64,000 nucleotides of DNA from RBG-13-51-18 sp050014095 (GCA_050014095.1 JBEKDZ010000006.1:1-64000), one strand, 5' to 3'; shown: positions 49,316 to 58,636, numbered from the stretch's first letter. The notes: generated by a model not told the origin, from the sequence alone. Program-made: numbers and translations.

Positions 49316-51280
49316 TTATTCCGGCAGCGCTTTGGCGACGATTTCCGCCAGGTCTAAAACCTGCACCTTATCCGCCGCCTCTTTATCTTTAAGTCCGTCA
49401 TCGAACATGGTCATGCAGTAGGGGCAGGCAACACAAACGGTATTCGGCTGCTTGGTCAGGGCTTCTTCCACGCGGGCGACGTTAATGAGGCTGCCTTCTT
49501 TTTCCTCCATCCACATGCGTCCGCCGCCGGCGCCGCAGCAAAATCCCTTGTCGCGGCTGCGTTCCATTTCACACGGAGCATTGCCCGTGGCAGCGGCGAT
49601 TACCTGGCGGGGTGCATCATAAACTCCATTATACCGTCCCAGATAACAGGAATCGTGGTAGACGAGTTTACCGAGGTCGTTCGAAGCATTAAGCTTAAGC
49701 CTGCCCTCTTGAATCAGGCGGTTAATAAATTCAGTATGGTGGACGACCTCCAGCTTGACGCCGTACTGCTGATAGTCGTTCTTAAGTGTGCTAAAGCAAT
49801 GCGGACACTGGGTGATGATTTTCTTCACACCCTTATCCGCGAACATCTTTATATTCGCCTGCGCCATGCGGTCGAAAACGTATTCGTTGCCGAGGCGGCG
49901 CAGCGAATCGCCACAGCAGATCTCATCGCGCCCTAAAGTGCCCCAGGAAATACCGGCTTTATCGAGAATCTTCGCCATAGAAAGGGTGGTGCGACGGTTG
50001 CGGGCGTCGAAAGCCCCCGCGCAGCCGACGTAAAAGAGGTATTCCGTCTTGCCGACTTCAAAGGGCTTAACATCGATATCCGCCGCCCATTTAGTACGCT
50101 CCGCGGGGGCAATGCCCCAGGGATTGCTACGCTGCTCCATATTCTCGAAGAGCAGCAGCAGCTCCTCCGGGAATTTAGCTTTCATTTCTACCAGATTGCG
50201 ACGCATATCCACGATGCGGGGCACATGCTCAATAAAGACCGGGCAGACCTCCATGCAGGCGCCGCAGGTGGTGCACTCCCAGATAACCTCTTCTCTAACG
50301 CTCCCCTCTCCACCTTCACCGATTAATGGCAGTTCTTGATGTCCGTCTTTTTTTGCGTTTTTCAAGAGGTTCATTTTTATATCATGTATCACGAGGCGAG
50401 GCTGGAGGGGCTTTCCGGTAAAAGTGGCGGGACATGAATCCGAACAGCGTCCGCACTCGGTACAGGAATAGGAGTCGAACAAGCCCTTCCAGGTGAAGTT
50501 CTCAACCTCTCCAACGCCGAAGGTATTCCCCTTATTAAACTCCTCGCGTGATTGAGTCCTTACTTTTTCCAGACTCTTAAAGAAGCAGTTGGGAATAGAG
50601 GTCATGATATGCATGTGCTTGCTGTAAGGCAGGTAGTTGAGGAAGGAAAGCAGGATAACCGCGTGTATCCACCAGAGCACCTGCGCGGCGGTATCCAGTC
50701 CGGCCGTACCCGTCGGCAGCCAGGAAGCGACCAGATTAGCGACCGGCATATAAGATGCTGCCCTTTCCGTACCCGCGGCGATATCGCAGGCGTGTAAGCC
50801 GAAGTAGGCAAGCATCAAGCCAGCGACCAGACCAAGAATAACAAAGGCGTCGCGGGAGCGGGCTTCGGTATAGGGAGGCGGGAAAGTAAAGCGGCGAATA
50901 ATCGCTAAAATCACGGCGAGCAGCGCCAGCAGTGACATGATATCGAAGATGAAAACGAGGGTAAAATAAGCGCCGTCCGGCAGGCGGGCAAAGCTGATGA
51001 CATCCGGGAAAAGCCCATTGAGTAAAAATTCGGTATTAGAGATTAAAAGAATCATGAAAGCCCAGAACAGCACGAAGTGGTTTATGCCGAAAGGCTTTTT
51101 CACCACCCGCCGCTGCCCGAAGGCGTAATAAATCATGTTCCAGAAGCGCTTAAAGAAGGCGTTGAACCGGTTTTCCGGTCTGCCCTTAAGTACCAGTCCG
51201 AAGCGCTGGTAGATGCTAAAGGCGAAGAACGCTATGGTGATGACCAGCACGATGACAAATGCTATAACAGTTCCCGACAT
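49316..51280 (-). CDS. Membrane-bound Fe-S oxidoreductase, Etf:quinone-reductase type (HdrD/GlpC-like with NarI-like anchor)
   Basis: A 654-residue protein. Residues 1-230 contain about five or six membrane helices with the NarI-type cytochrome b pattern (INHFVLFWAFM, GLHACDIA). A two-cluster ferredoxin domain follows (CTECGRCSDSCPATF and CTTCGACMEVCPVFIEHVPR). The last 300 residues hold two CCG domains: CCGDSLRRLG and CCGAGGGRMW. This DUF224-type layout beside etfBA in syntrophs and sulfate reducers takes electrons from Etf to menaquinone. Here it precedes the hydrogenase genes and follows etfA past a palindromic repeat. Heme and quinone sites are inferred. Confidence 0.88.
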   Translation of the reverse strand: MSGTVIAFVIVLVITIAFFAFSIYQRFGLVLKGRPENRFNAFFKRFWNMIYYAFGQRRVVKKPFGINHFVLFWAFMILLISNTEFLLNGLFPDVISFARLPDGAYFTLVFIFDIMSLLALLAVILAIIRRFTFPPPYTEARSRDAFVILGLVAGLMLAYFGLHACDIAAGTERAASYMPVANLVASWLPTGTAGLDTAAQVLWWIHAVILLSFLNYLPYSKHMHIMTSIPNCFFKSLEKVRTQSREEFNKGNTFGVGEVENFTWKGLFDSYSCTECGRCSDSCPATFTGKPLQPRLVIHDIKMNLLKNAKKDGHQELPLIGEGGEGSVREEVIWECTTCGACMEVCPVFIEHVPRIVDMRRNLVEMKAKFPEELLLLFENMEQRSNPWGIAPAERTKWAADIDVKPFEVGKTEYLFYVGCAGAFDARNRRTTLSMAKILDKAGISWGTLGRDEICCGDSLRRLGNEYVFDRMAQANIKMFADKGVKKIITQCPHCFSTLKNDYQQYGVKLEVVHHTEFINRLIQEGRLKLNASNDLGKLVYHDSCYLGRYNGVYDAPRQVIAAATGNAPCEMERSRDKGFCCGAGGGRMWMEEKEGSLINVARVEEALTKQPNTVCVACPYCMTMFDDGLKDKEAADKVQVLDLAEIVAKALPE

Positions 51281-51298
51281 TTTACTTTCTCCCCGCCT

Positions 51299-51440
51299 AA
51301 ATCCCTCTCACTCTACTTCAGGAAGAATCCTTCAGGATGAATCCCTTTTATAAAGGGAGACGATGTTATTTTTCCTGTTTATTATCCTCTTTAAACACCT
51401 CGTTCGTCCTCCTTTTATAAAGGAGGAAAGAGGAGGATTT
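51299..51440. repeat. Palindromic intergenic repeat, family 1 (long form), copy B plus extension
   Basis: 51299-51364 is the inverted copy of 42752-42817, with only a few differences. Then an unrelated spacer, then CTCCTTTTATAAAGGAGG hairpin and GAGGATTTA, giving AAATCCCTC...GAGGATTT termini over about 142 bp. It fills the gap between etfA and the membrane oxidoreductase gene. Confidence 0.7.
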
Positions 51441-52773
51441 AAACCTTAACTCCTTTTTTAGCCTTCAGTTCCCGAACGTAAGCGGTAATGGCCGGTATCA
51501 CCTGAAAAAGGTCGCCGACGATGCCGTAGGTGGCTACCTCGAAAATCGGCGCCTGTTTATCACGGTTGATGGCGATGATGGTATCCGAGTCCTGCATTCC
51601 CACCAGGTGCTGGATAGCCCCGCTGATACCGACGGCAATGTAAATCTTGGGTCGGACAGTTTTACCGGTCTGGCCGACCTGCCTTTCCAGAGGCATCCAG
51701 CCGGCTTCCACGGCAGCGCGCGAGCAGGCGACCACACCACCGAGCTCATCGGCAAGCTCCTGTAGTATTTTATAGTTTTCCGTATTGCACATACCGCGTC
51801 CGCCGGAGACGATAATGTCCGCCGCGGCGACGTCAACGCTATCAAGCTGCTTATCGCCGATTATTTCTAAAACCTTGGCGGCGATGTCCTCTTCCTTAAG
51901 CGGTATTTTCTCCCGGATAATCGTACCGGTGCGGGAGGTGTCTTTAGATGGCATGGGCATAACGTGGGGGCGGACGGTAGACATCTGGGGGCGGGTGAAT
52001 TCCGTTAAAATAGTGGCCATAATATTGCCGCCGAACGCGGGACGAGTCTGTAAGAGAAATCCTTTATCGTCGATAGAAAGTCCCGTGCAATCAGCGGTCA
52101 GGCCGGTCTGGAGTTTTGTGGCGACCGCGCCCGCTAAATCCCGACCCAGCCCAGTCGCGCCGATGAGCACAATCTCCGGCTTATATTTTTCTATTAAATA
52201 GCATAATGCTTTGTAATACGACTCGGTGCGATAGTAGTGAAAAACAGGGTCATCCACCAGATAGACTTTAGACGCGCCGTAAGCGAACGCCTCTTTACAA
52301 AGGTGTTCCACCTTATCCCCAACAACGATGGAACAAAGCTCGACGTTACGCGCTTTAGCAAGGTCGGCGCCGACGCCCAAAAGCTCCCAGGAAACCTCCG
52401 CTGGCTTGCCCTCGGTATGCTCGGTAAAGACCCAGACGCCCTTGTATTCCTTAAGCTTCGTCAGGCGGGGGTCTTCTGGCACGGCCTCCGCAGCGGCGGG
52501 TTTGGCAGCAGCTTTCTGCTTCGCCAGCTCATCGAGGATTTTTTGCTCTTCCGGGGTATAGACAATCTCTATCGCTTGAACTGGACAAATTCTGACGCAG
52601 CGCTGGCAGCGGGTGCATTTGTCCAGGTCGATAATCGGTTCGCCCTTTTCGTTCATTATGATAGCGTCGAACTTGCACTCGGCCTGGCAACGGGCGCCGC
52701 AGGCGATGCACTTGCCGGGGATAAGCCGGGCGGCGCCGCGGGGTCGCTTAAGTTTCTTCGGCTCTTCTACCAT
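51439..52773 (-). CDS. etfA: Electron-transfer flavoprotein alpha subunit with N-terminal ferredoxin
   Basis: A 444-residue EtfA. The first 75 residues form a 2x[4Fe-4S] ferredoxin (CIACGARCQAEC, CTRCQRCVRICP), then EtfA domain I and the FAD domain with GRGMCNTENYK, SRAAVEAGWMPLERQVGQTG and a VGISGAIQHLVGMQDS stretch. Ferredoxin-fused EtfA (as in CarE and LctC) is common in bifurcating complexes, whereas the membrane partner next door is typical of quinone-linked Etf. It lies seven bases after etfB. The gene order suggests one complex. Confidence 0.94.
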   Translation of the reverse strand: MVEEPKKLKRPRGAARLIPGKCIACGARCQAECKFDAIIMNEKGEPIIDLDKCTRCQRCVRICPVQAIEIVYTPEEQKILDELAKQKAAAKPAAAEAVPEDPRLTKLKEYKGVWVFTEHTEGKPAEVSWELLGVGADLAKARNVELCSIVVGDKVEHLCKEAFAYGASKVYLVDDPVFHYYRTESYYKALCYLIEKYKPEIVLIGATGLGRDLAGAVATKLQTGLTADCTGLSIDDKGFLLQTRPAFGGNIMATILTEFTRPQMSTVRPHVMPMPSKDTSRTGTIIREKIPLKEEDIAAKVLEIIGDKQLDSVDVAAADIIVSGGRGMCNTENYKILQELADELGGVVACSRAAVEAGWMPLERQVGQTGKTVRPKIYIAVGISGAIQHLVGMQDSDTIIAINRDKQAPIFEVATYGIVGDLFQVIPAITAYVRELKAKKGVKV

Positions 52774-52779
52774 AAAATT

Positions 52780-53592
52780 TTATAAGGACAACAGGTCCTT
52801 CCCTATCATTTTATCGATTAACAATTTAGCGGAGTCTTCCGGCTTATCGGTCTCTTTACCGAGGATTTCACCCTTAGCCCGTTGGGGGGAAAAGATTTTA
52901 CGCACCTGTGTGGCCGAACCCTTGAGTCCGATGATCGCCTCGTCCATCTGCATTATTTTGTTGTCCCAGAGGGTAATAGTCACATCTTCCGCCATCAGGC
53001 GCATGGGAACATTAGGATAGCGCGGCGTATTGATTTCCCGCAGCACGGCAATCATGGCGGGGAGGGGGGCAGACACGATTTCATGGCGACCTTCCAGCTT
53101 GCGACGGACTTTGACGGTTTTCGCCTTTAAATCGACCTCTTCAACACGGTCGACTAATGTTAGCTGCGAACAGCCCAGACGGGTAGCGATACCCGGTCCT
53201 ACCTGCGCGGTATCGCCGTCGATGGTCTGGCGGCCACACATGACGATAGCCAGCTCCTCTTTTTCCGCCAGCTTTTTAATGGCGCCGGTGAGCAACATGC
53301 TGGTGGCTAGAGTATCGGCGCCGCCAAAAGCGCGGTCGCTTAAAAGGATGGCTTCATCGGCGCCGAGCGCTAGCGTTTTCTTTAAAGTAACCTCGGCGCT
53401 GGGGGGACCCATCGAGATGACGGCGACCCTAAATCCATACTTATCCTTGAGGCGGAGGCTTTCTTCGAGGGCATGGGTATCGTAGGGGTTCATGATAAAG
53501 GGCACGCCCTCTCTAATGAGAGTGCCAGTAACGGGGTCGACTTTGACCTGGGTGGTATCCGGTACCTGTTTTACACAGGTGACAATCAGCAT
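52780..53592 (-). CDS. etfB: Electron-transfer flavoprotein beta subunit
   Basis: A 270-residue EtfB. It starts MLIVTCVKQVPDTTQVKVDP, with the NPYDTHALEESLRL segment and CGRQTIDGDTAQVGPGIATRLG, the nucleotide-binding loop. It binds AMP or a second FAD. The open frame is longer by 23 codons, but the ATG at 53592 starts the conserved sequence. No Shine-Dalgarno is visible before it; the leader is A/T-rich, so it may also be leaderless. It is the first gene of the etfB-etfA-oxidoreductase-hydrogenase-metV-metF run. Confidence 0.94.
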   Translation of the reverse strand: MLIVTCVKQVPDTTQVKVDPVTGTLIREGVPFIMNPYDTHALEESLRLKDKYGFRVAVISMGPPSAEVTLKKTLALGADEAILLSDRAFGGADTLATSMLLTGAIKKLAEKEELAIVMCGRQTIDGDTAQVGPGIATRLGCSQLTLVDRVEEVDLKAKTVKVRRKLEGRHEIVSAPLPAMIAVLREINTPRYPNVPMRLMAEDVTITLWDNKIMQMDEAIIGLKGSATQVRKIFSPQRAKGEILGKETDKPEDSAKLLIDKMIGKDLLSL

Positions 53593-53714
53593 GAAAATAA
53601 CGTACCTGTATTTATTTTGATGATAGCATATTGAGAGAGAGGGGGCAAATGGTGCTAGCATTTAATTTTTGCCGTTCAACTACTCATCATGTTAAACTAC
53701 AAGCGTAAAGAAGG

Positions 53715-54494
53715 ATGATGAAAATACTGGTAACTAACGACGACGGCATCCAGGCCGAGGGGTTATGGACGCTGGTGCGGGAGCTGAAGAAAATCGCCAA
53801 AGTGACGGTCGTGGCTCCTGATGGAGAAAGGAGCGCCATCGGTACGGCGGTAACGCTTTTCCAGCCTCTACACGCCAGCGAATTCTGCGCGCCGGAGGAC
53901 GGCGTTAAAGCTTACGCCATCGATGGTTCACCCTCGGACTGCGTGATACTGGCGCTCGGTAAACTTATCGAAGACGGCACAGACATTGTCGTTTCCGGCA
54001 TCAATCCCAACCTTAACCTCGGGGAAGACGTGTATATCTCCGGTACCGTTGGGGCCGCAATGCAGGCGTACTTTAGAGGGCTGCCCGCCCTAGCTGTTTC
54101 CGCCCCGCCTGCAAGCGCGATAGGTCTTAAAGTTGCCGCCCGGATAACCGCCGCGCTGGTACAGAAAATAGTGGATAATAATCTGCCCAGAATCCTCCTC
54201 AACATCAACGTACCGGACCTAACGCTGGAGGAAGTCCACGGCGTGAAAATTACGCGCCTGGCTCGCTCCAGCCATATAAACTCCGTGGCGGAAGAAAATC
54301 AGGATAAATATAAACAATACCGGCTGGTGCGGGAAAGGGTGGCGGAGTCCGGCAGCGACGGTACGGATATACAGGCTATCGTACAGGGCAATATTTCCAT
54401 CACCCCGCTTTATAACAGCCTGCTGGATAAGCCGCCTTTACACCTGCTGAAAAAACTAAGAACCCAGCTCGCCCACGAGCTAAAGAAGGAATAA
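53715..54494 (+). CDS. surE: 5'/3'-nucleotidase SurE
   Basis: A 259-residue survival protein E. The N-terminal metal site ILVTNDDGIQAEGLWTL, the VVAPDGERSAIG segment, GSPSDCVILAL and VSGINPNLNLGEDVYISGTVGAAMQAY are all present. It dephosphorylates nucleoside monophosphates and short polyphosphates with a divalent metal. GAAGGATG precedes the first of two consecutive ATGs; the second (53718) is equally possible. Its stop codon is directly followed by the acpS ATG. Confidence 0.95.
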   Translation: MMKILVTNDDGIQAEGLWTLVRELKKIAKVTVVAPDGERSAIGTAVTLFQPLHASEFCAPEDGVKAYAIDGSPSDCVILALGKLIEDGTDIVVSGINPNLNLGEDVYISGTVGAAMQAYFRGLPALAVSAPPASAIGLKVAARITAALVQKIVDNNLPRILLNINVPDLTLEEVHGVKITRLARSSHINSVAEENQDKYKQYRLVRERVAESGSDGTDIQAIVQGNISITPLYNSLLDKPPLHLLKKLRTQLAHELKKE

Positions 54495-54860
54495 ATGCAG
54501 CACCACATCGGCACGGATATTATCGAAATAGAACGCATCCGCCAGGCTATCGAACGTTACGGCGACCGCTTTTTAAAACGGGTTTACACCAAAGACGAGC
54601 TGCATATCTATGGTCACCACGCTCACTCACTGGCGGCCAGCTTCGCCAGCAAAGAAGCCGTGATGAAGCTATTGGGGACGGGCAATAGAGGGGTGGCGTG
54701 GCGGGAGATAGAGACGCTTTACCATTCCACCGGCAAGCCGCTCATCAGACTCAACGGGCGGGCGAAAAAGCAGGCGGAGAAACTGGGAATAAAAGAAATC
54801 GACGTTAGCCTATCGCATTCACGTGACAACGCCATCGCCACGGCGATAGGGACTACTTAA
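54495..54860 (+). CDS. acpS: Holo-[acyl-carrier-protein] synthase
   Basis: A 121-residue AcpS. The HIGTDIIEIERIRQAIERYG start holds the Mg-binding Asp, the RFLKRVYTKDEL segment follows, and SLAASFASKEAVMKLLGTG contains the second metal ligand Glu. It transfers 4'-phosphopantetheine from CoA to apo-ACP. It begins at the base after the surE stop and probably depends on translational coupling; AAGAAGGA lies within the end of surE. Its last bases overlap the convergent amidohydrolase gene by four. Confidence 0.94.
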   Translation: MQHHIGTDIIEIERIRQAIERYGDRFLKRVYTKDELHIYGHHAHSLAASFASKEAVMKLLGTGNRGVAWREIETLYHSTGKPLIRLNGRAKKQAEKLGIKEIDVSLSHSRDNAIATAIGTT

Positions 54861-56386
54861 GCCTCCCAGACCACCTCTCCACCAATCATGGTCATTTCCA
54901 CTTTAATGTCTTTTATTTTTTCCGGGGGAGTACGGGTGGGGTCGTCGCTTAAGATAACGATATCCGCTAATTTACCTGGTGAAATCGAGCCTTTAATATT
55001 CTCCTCGAAAGAGGCGTAAGCGGCGTTAATGGTATACAGCCTAAGCGCCTGTTCAGCGTTAATACGTTCCTCCGGTAAAAGTACCTCGCCAGATTCGGCT
55101 TGACGTGTAACTGCCGCATAAATGCCCACCAAAGGATTAGCTGGCACAACCGGTGCATCCGAGCTGCCGGCAACAACCACGCCCTTTTCCAGCGGCGACT
55201 TGATACGGTAGAGCCAGGGCAGCTGACTCTCCGGAACCGTCGCTAAATATCGTTCTCCGCTGTAGTAAATAAAGGAAGGCTGGGTAACGATAACCAGTCC
55301 CAGCTTTTTAATTCTCTCCAGCAGGGGCGGGGGACATTCGCCGCAGTGCTCGATGCGATGTCGCCTACCTGCCACCGGCGATTTTTTATTGACATATTCG
55401 AGAGCGGTGACGGCGGCGGCTACCGTATTTTCGGCGACGGCATGGAAGGCAAGCTGAAAACCAGCCTTATGGCAGGCGAGGGCTAATTCATTTAGCTCCG
55501 ATTGGTCGGGCTCAACATCCAGCATCACCTTCACCGCGCCAAGCTGCATCAGGTTATCGCCGGAGCCGGTCTTAAGACCCTTTTTCTTAAAATCCTGCCA
55601 GACTGACGCACCCGTCATCATCGTTATTCGACTCAATAGGTCGCCGTTCAGTTTGAAATCGCAAAGCGTCTCCCACCGCTCGATGTCGTTGCTAACGGTC
55701 GCTTCCTGGAAGGAAGTGATGCCGTGCGAGAGGAAATATTTATCCGCCAGGGCGACGCCTTTAGTCAGTTCTTGCTTGGTAAAGGGCGGCATGACCCGGC
55801 TACGGATAAAGCCAAGCATATTGATTAGAATACCGTTAGACTCACCTGTAGCCAGGTCGCGCTCGATGCGGGCGCCGGGCGGCTCCGGCGTATCAGAATT
55901 AATACCCGCCAGCGAAAGCGCCAGCGAGTTAAGCACACAGGCATGGAGGGAGCGGTGGCTTAGAACGACCGGGTGGTCGGGGGCGACCTCATCCAAGTCC
56001 CAGCGGGTGGGGCAGCGCTTGCCCTCAAGATAGAACTCATTATAGTCCGTGCCGCTTATCCATTTACCGGGCGGTTTATTTGTCGCAATTTTGCGTATAG
56101 CTTGCTTAATATCTTCAATAGAATGGACTTTTCTCGGTGACAGGTCGACGCTCATTAACTTCCTGATGAGCGAAAAGAGGTGGAGGTGGGCATCGTTAAA
56201 GCCGGGAATGACTGTTTTCCCGACGCAGTCGATAATCCTCGTCGAGCGGCCGGTCAATCTATCCGCTTCATTATTACCGCCGACGAAAAAAATAGAGTCG
56301 TCAGAGATGGCAATAAGCTCGGCTCTCGGGCAGGCGGCATCCATCGTGATTACGTTGGCGTTTTTGAGAATAATATCCGTTGCCAT
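54857..56386 (-). CDS. Amidohydrolase family protein (YtcJ-like)
   Basis: A 509-residue metal-dependent amidohydrolase. The ATDIILKNANVITMD start and VIPGFNDAHLHLF (Hx H of the metal site), HAVAENTVAAAVTALEYV, HRIEHCGECPP and GSSDAPVVPANPLVG segments fit the YtcJ/amidohydrolase-3 group, ending with GKLADIVILSDDP. Substrates of this group are N-acylated or similar amides; the one here is unknown. The reading frame extends 49 codons more, but the conserved start is the ATG at 56386. There is no Shine-Dalgarno. Confidence 0.86.
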   Translation of the reverse strand: MATDIILKNANVITMDAACPRAELIAISDDSIFFVGGNNEADRLTGRSTRIIDCVGKTVIPGFNDAHLHLFSLIRKLMSVDLSPRKVHSIEDIKQAIRKIATNKPPGKWISGTDYNEFYLEGKRCPTRWDLDEVAPDHPVVLSHRSLHACVLNSLALSLAGINSDTPEPPGARIERDLATGESNGILINMLGFIRSRVMPPFTKQELTKGVALADKYFLSHGITSFQEATVSNDIERWETLCDFKLNGDLLSRITMMTGASVWQDFKKKGLKTGSGDNLMQLGAVKVMLDVEPDQSELNELALACHKAGFQLAFHAVAENTVAAAVTALEYVNKKSPVAGRRHRIEHCGECPPPLLERIKKLGLVIVTQPSFIYYSGERYLATVPESQLPWLYRIKSPLEKGVVVAGSSDAPVVPANPLVGIYAAVTRQAESGEVLLPEERINAEQALRLYTINAAYASFEENIKGSISPGKLADIVILSDDPTRTPPEKIKDIKVEMTMIGGEVVWEA

Positions 56387-56462
56387 TGTATAAAGACCCG
56401 CGACAATATAAACTATAAATAAGTATACTACGTAAACATTGCGGGGGAAAAAGGAGCAAATC

Positions 56463-57191
56463 ATGGATGCAGAGCTGTTAGCTAAAAAACTATCCGACTG
56501 GATTAAAGCTAAGGTACTGGAGGCAGGATGCAAGGGGGCGGTACTGGGGATGAGCGGCGGCGTCGATTCCTCGGTAGTGGCAGCGCTGTGTATTAAAGTC
56601 TTCCCTCAAAATACGCTGGGACTGATAATGCCCTGCCACAGCAATGAAAAAGATAAACAGGATGCCGAGGTCGTGGCAAAAAAGCTCTCGATACCGACGA
56701 ACACAGTATGTCTTGATGATATTTTCGACGCATATTTAAAAATCCTGCCGGACTTTAATCCGGAGGCTTCGTTAAAGCAACTGGCGCAAGCGAATCTTAA
56801 AGCCAGGTTGAGGATGATTACACTCTACTATACTGCTAACCAGCTTAAGTACCTGGTGATTGGCTCCGGCAACCGCAGCGAGCTTACCGTGGGCTACTTC
56901 ACCAAGCATGGCGATGCCGGTGTAGATATTCTGCCGCTGGGCAACCTGGTGAAAAAAGAGGTGCGGGAGCTGGCACGGTTTTTAAAGATACCGCAGCAGA
57001 TAATCGATAAAGCACCCTCGGCGGGGCTATGGGCGGGGCAGACAGACGAGGGGGAGATGGGCTTTACCTACGAAGCGCTGGATGACTATATTCTGACGGG
57101 CAAGGCGCCGGAGGAGTTAAAAAAGCAGATTGAAGTAATGCACGCCGCCAGCGCGCATAAGTGCACCACCCCACCGATACCACCCTTTTAG
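56463..57191 (+). CDS. nadE: NAD+ synthase (ammonia-dependent type)
   Basis: A 242-residue N-type ATP pyrophosphatase. The SGGVDSS P-loop is at 31-37, then MPCHSNEKDKQDAE, GSGNRSELTVGYFTKHGDAGVDILPLG and KAPSAGLWAGQTDEGEMG. It converts deamido-NAD to NAD. No glutaminase domain is fused, so ammonia is likely the N donor. AAGGAGC precedes the ATG at 56463; an upstream TTG in frame (56439) lacks support. A palindromic repeat follows the gene. Confidence 0.94.
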   Translation: MDAELLAKKLSDWIKAKVLEAGCKGAVLGMSGGVDSSVVAALCIKVFPQNTLGLIMPCHSNEKDKQDAEVVAKKLSIPTNTVCLDDIFDAYLKILPDFNPEASLKQLAQANLKARLRMITLYYTANQLKYLVIGSGNRSELTVGYFTKHGDAGVDILPLGNLVKKEVRELARFLKIPQQIIDKAPSAGLWAGQTDEGEMGFTYEALDDYILTGKAPEELKKQIEVMHAASAHKCTTPPIPPF

Positions 57192-57237
57192 GAAATTCCA
57201 AACCCTTTATGCTTCATAACGCTTTTGTGTATTTGAA

Positions 57238-57320
57238 TTTCACCCTCACCTAACCTCTCCCTTCAGGGTGAAACTTCAGGATGAACCCATCAAGGGAGAG
57301 GAATACTGTTTTCCTCTACC
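57238..57320. repeat. Palindromic intergenic repeat related to family 1
   Basis: A 10-bp stem CCTCTCCCTT (57254-57263) with AAGGGAGAGG (57292-57301) encloses two tandem units of CTTCAGG(G/A)TGAA. The same units occur inside the long-form repeats at 42752 and 51299. Confidence 0.6.
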
Positions 57321-57448
57321 CTCATCTTTTATATTTTGTTCGTGTTTTTGACCTTTGACTTTTGATTTCCCCCTTTTTTACCCCCTATTTGACACTCACT
57401 GTTGAAAAACGGTAATCTGGAATTATCCCATAACATAGGAGGCACGTC

Positions 57449-58636
57449 ATGGAAAAAGTAGCTGTGGTCGGCGTAGGTGAGACGAAGTTCAGCGGACCCC
57501 AGACCAAAACCGAGGTTGAACTCTTCGCCGAAGCCGCTACGGAAGCGATAGCCGAATCTAACCTCAAGCCGCAGGACATTAAGGCGCTGTTTATCGGCAA
57601 CGCGCTGGGGGATATCGAGGAGGGGCAGGGTATGGTGGCGGCTTATGCGGCGGAGAACATCGGCTGCCTGTATGCACCCGCCAATCGCTACGAAGGCGCT
57701 TGCGCTTCCGCCAGCATGGCTATCAGGGACGCTTTCATGTGGGTGGCTTCCGGCTATTACGATATTGTTATCGCGGGTGGGGTGGAACGTGCGGCAACGA
57801 TGGGCACCGGGCTGGCGACGCGCACCTTCGCCATGTTTAGCGATGCCCGCTACGAGTATCCCGCCGGCGTGACATTTCCGGCAGTCTTCGCCATGTTGAC
57901 CCATCTCTATGCCGATACCTATAAAATCCCCCTCCAAAAGCTTCGGGAACAAATGGCATGGGTAACTATACAGTCCTACAAACACGGCGCCATCAACCCT
58001 AAAGCACAGTTCTTCGGCAAGAACGCGGATATGACCGTGGAGAAAGTGCTCGGCAGCTTTGTGGTCTGCACGCCGCTAACTTTGCACGATTGCTGTCCCT
58101 TCTCCGATGGTGCTGCGGCGGTAGTGCTCACCTCGGAAAAAGTCGCTAAAAAGCTCACGAAAAAACCGGTCTATATCACCGGCGTGGGACAGGCATCTAA
58201 CGGACCCCTCGGCAACCAGAAGGACTACCTGCCCAGAATCAGAGCCAGAGAAATATCTTCGCAGCAAGCCTACAAAATGGCTAGTATAACGCCTCAAGAC
58301 ATCGACCTCTGCGAGCTGCACGACTGCTTCAGCATCGCCAGTTTGATAGCCGCGGAAAGCCTCGGGTTTTTCGACTATGGTAAAGCGGGCGGAGCCTGGG
58401 AAAAGGGGGAGACGGATATCGGGGGGAAAGTCGCCATCAATCCATCGGGCGGACTTAAAGCCAAGGGGCATCCCATCGGGGCGACCGGCGCGGGGCAAGT
58501 TTACGAAATCGCCAAACAGCTGCGGGGAGAGGTGGAACCAGGCAGGCAGGTGCCCGACGCCAAAATCGGTATGACGGATACACTCGGCGGAGATGGCGGC
58601 ACATTAGTAAATATGATTTTAGAAAGGGGCTGGTAG
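57449..58636 (+). CDS. Thiolase-family acyltransferase (acetyl-CoA acetyltransferase/SCP2 type)
   Basis: A 395-residue thiolase. The nucleophile Cys85 is in YEGACASASMAI, the second site has ELHDCFSIA with catalytic His, and the C-terminal GHPIGATGAGQVYE is conserved. It is of the archaeal/SCP2 style (MEKVAVVGVGETKFS start) rather than PhaA-type. A DUF35 protein gene follows four bases later, a usual partner. They may join acyl-CoA groups, but the mevalonate-type HMG-CoA synthase seen in archaea is absent. Start has AGGAGGC upstream. Confidence 0.9.
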   Translation: MEKVAVVGVGETKFSGPQTKTEVELFAEAATEAIAESNLKPQDIKALFIGNALGDIEEGQGMVAAYAAENIGCLYAPANRYEGACASASMAIRDAFMWVASGYYDIVIAGGVERAATMGTGLATRTFAMFSDARYEYPAGVTFPAVFAMLTHLYADTYKIPLQKLREQMAWVTIQSYKHGAINPKAQFFGKNADMTVEKVLGSFVVCTPLTLHDCCPFSDGAAAVVLTSEKVAKKLTKKPVYITGVGQASNGPLGNQKDYLPRIRAREISSQQAYKMASITPQDIDLCELHDCFSIASLIAAESLGFFDYGKAGGAWEKGETDIGGKVAINPSGGLKAKGHPIGATGAGQVYEIAKQLRGEVEPGRQVPDAKIGMTDTLGGDGGTLVNMILERGW

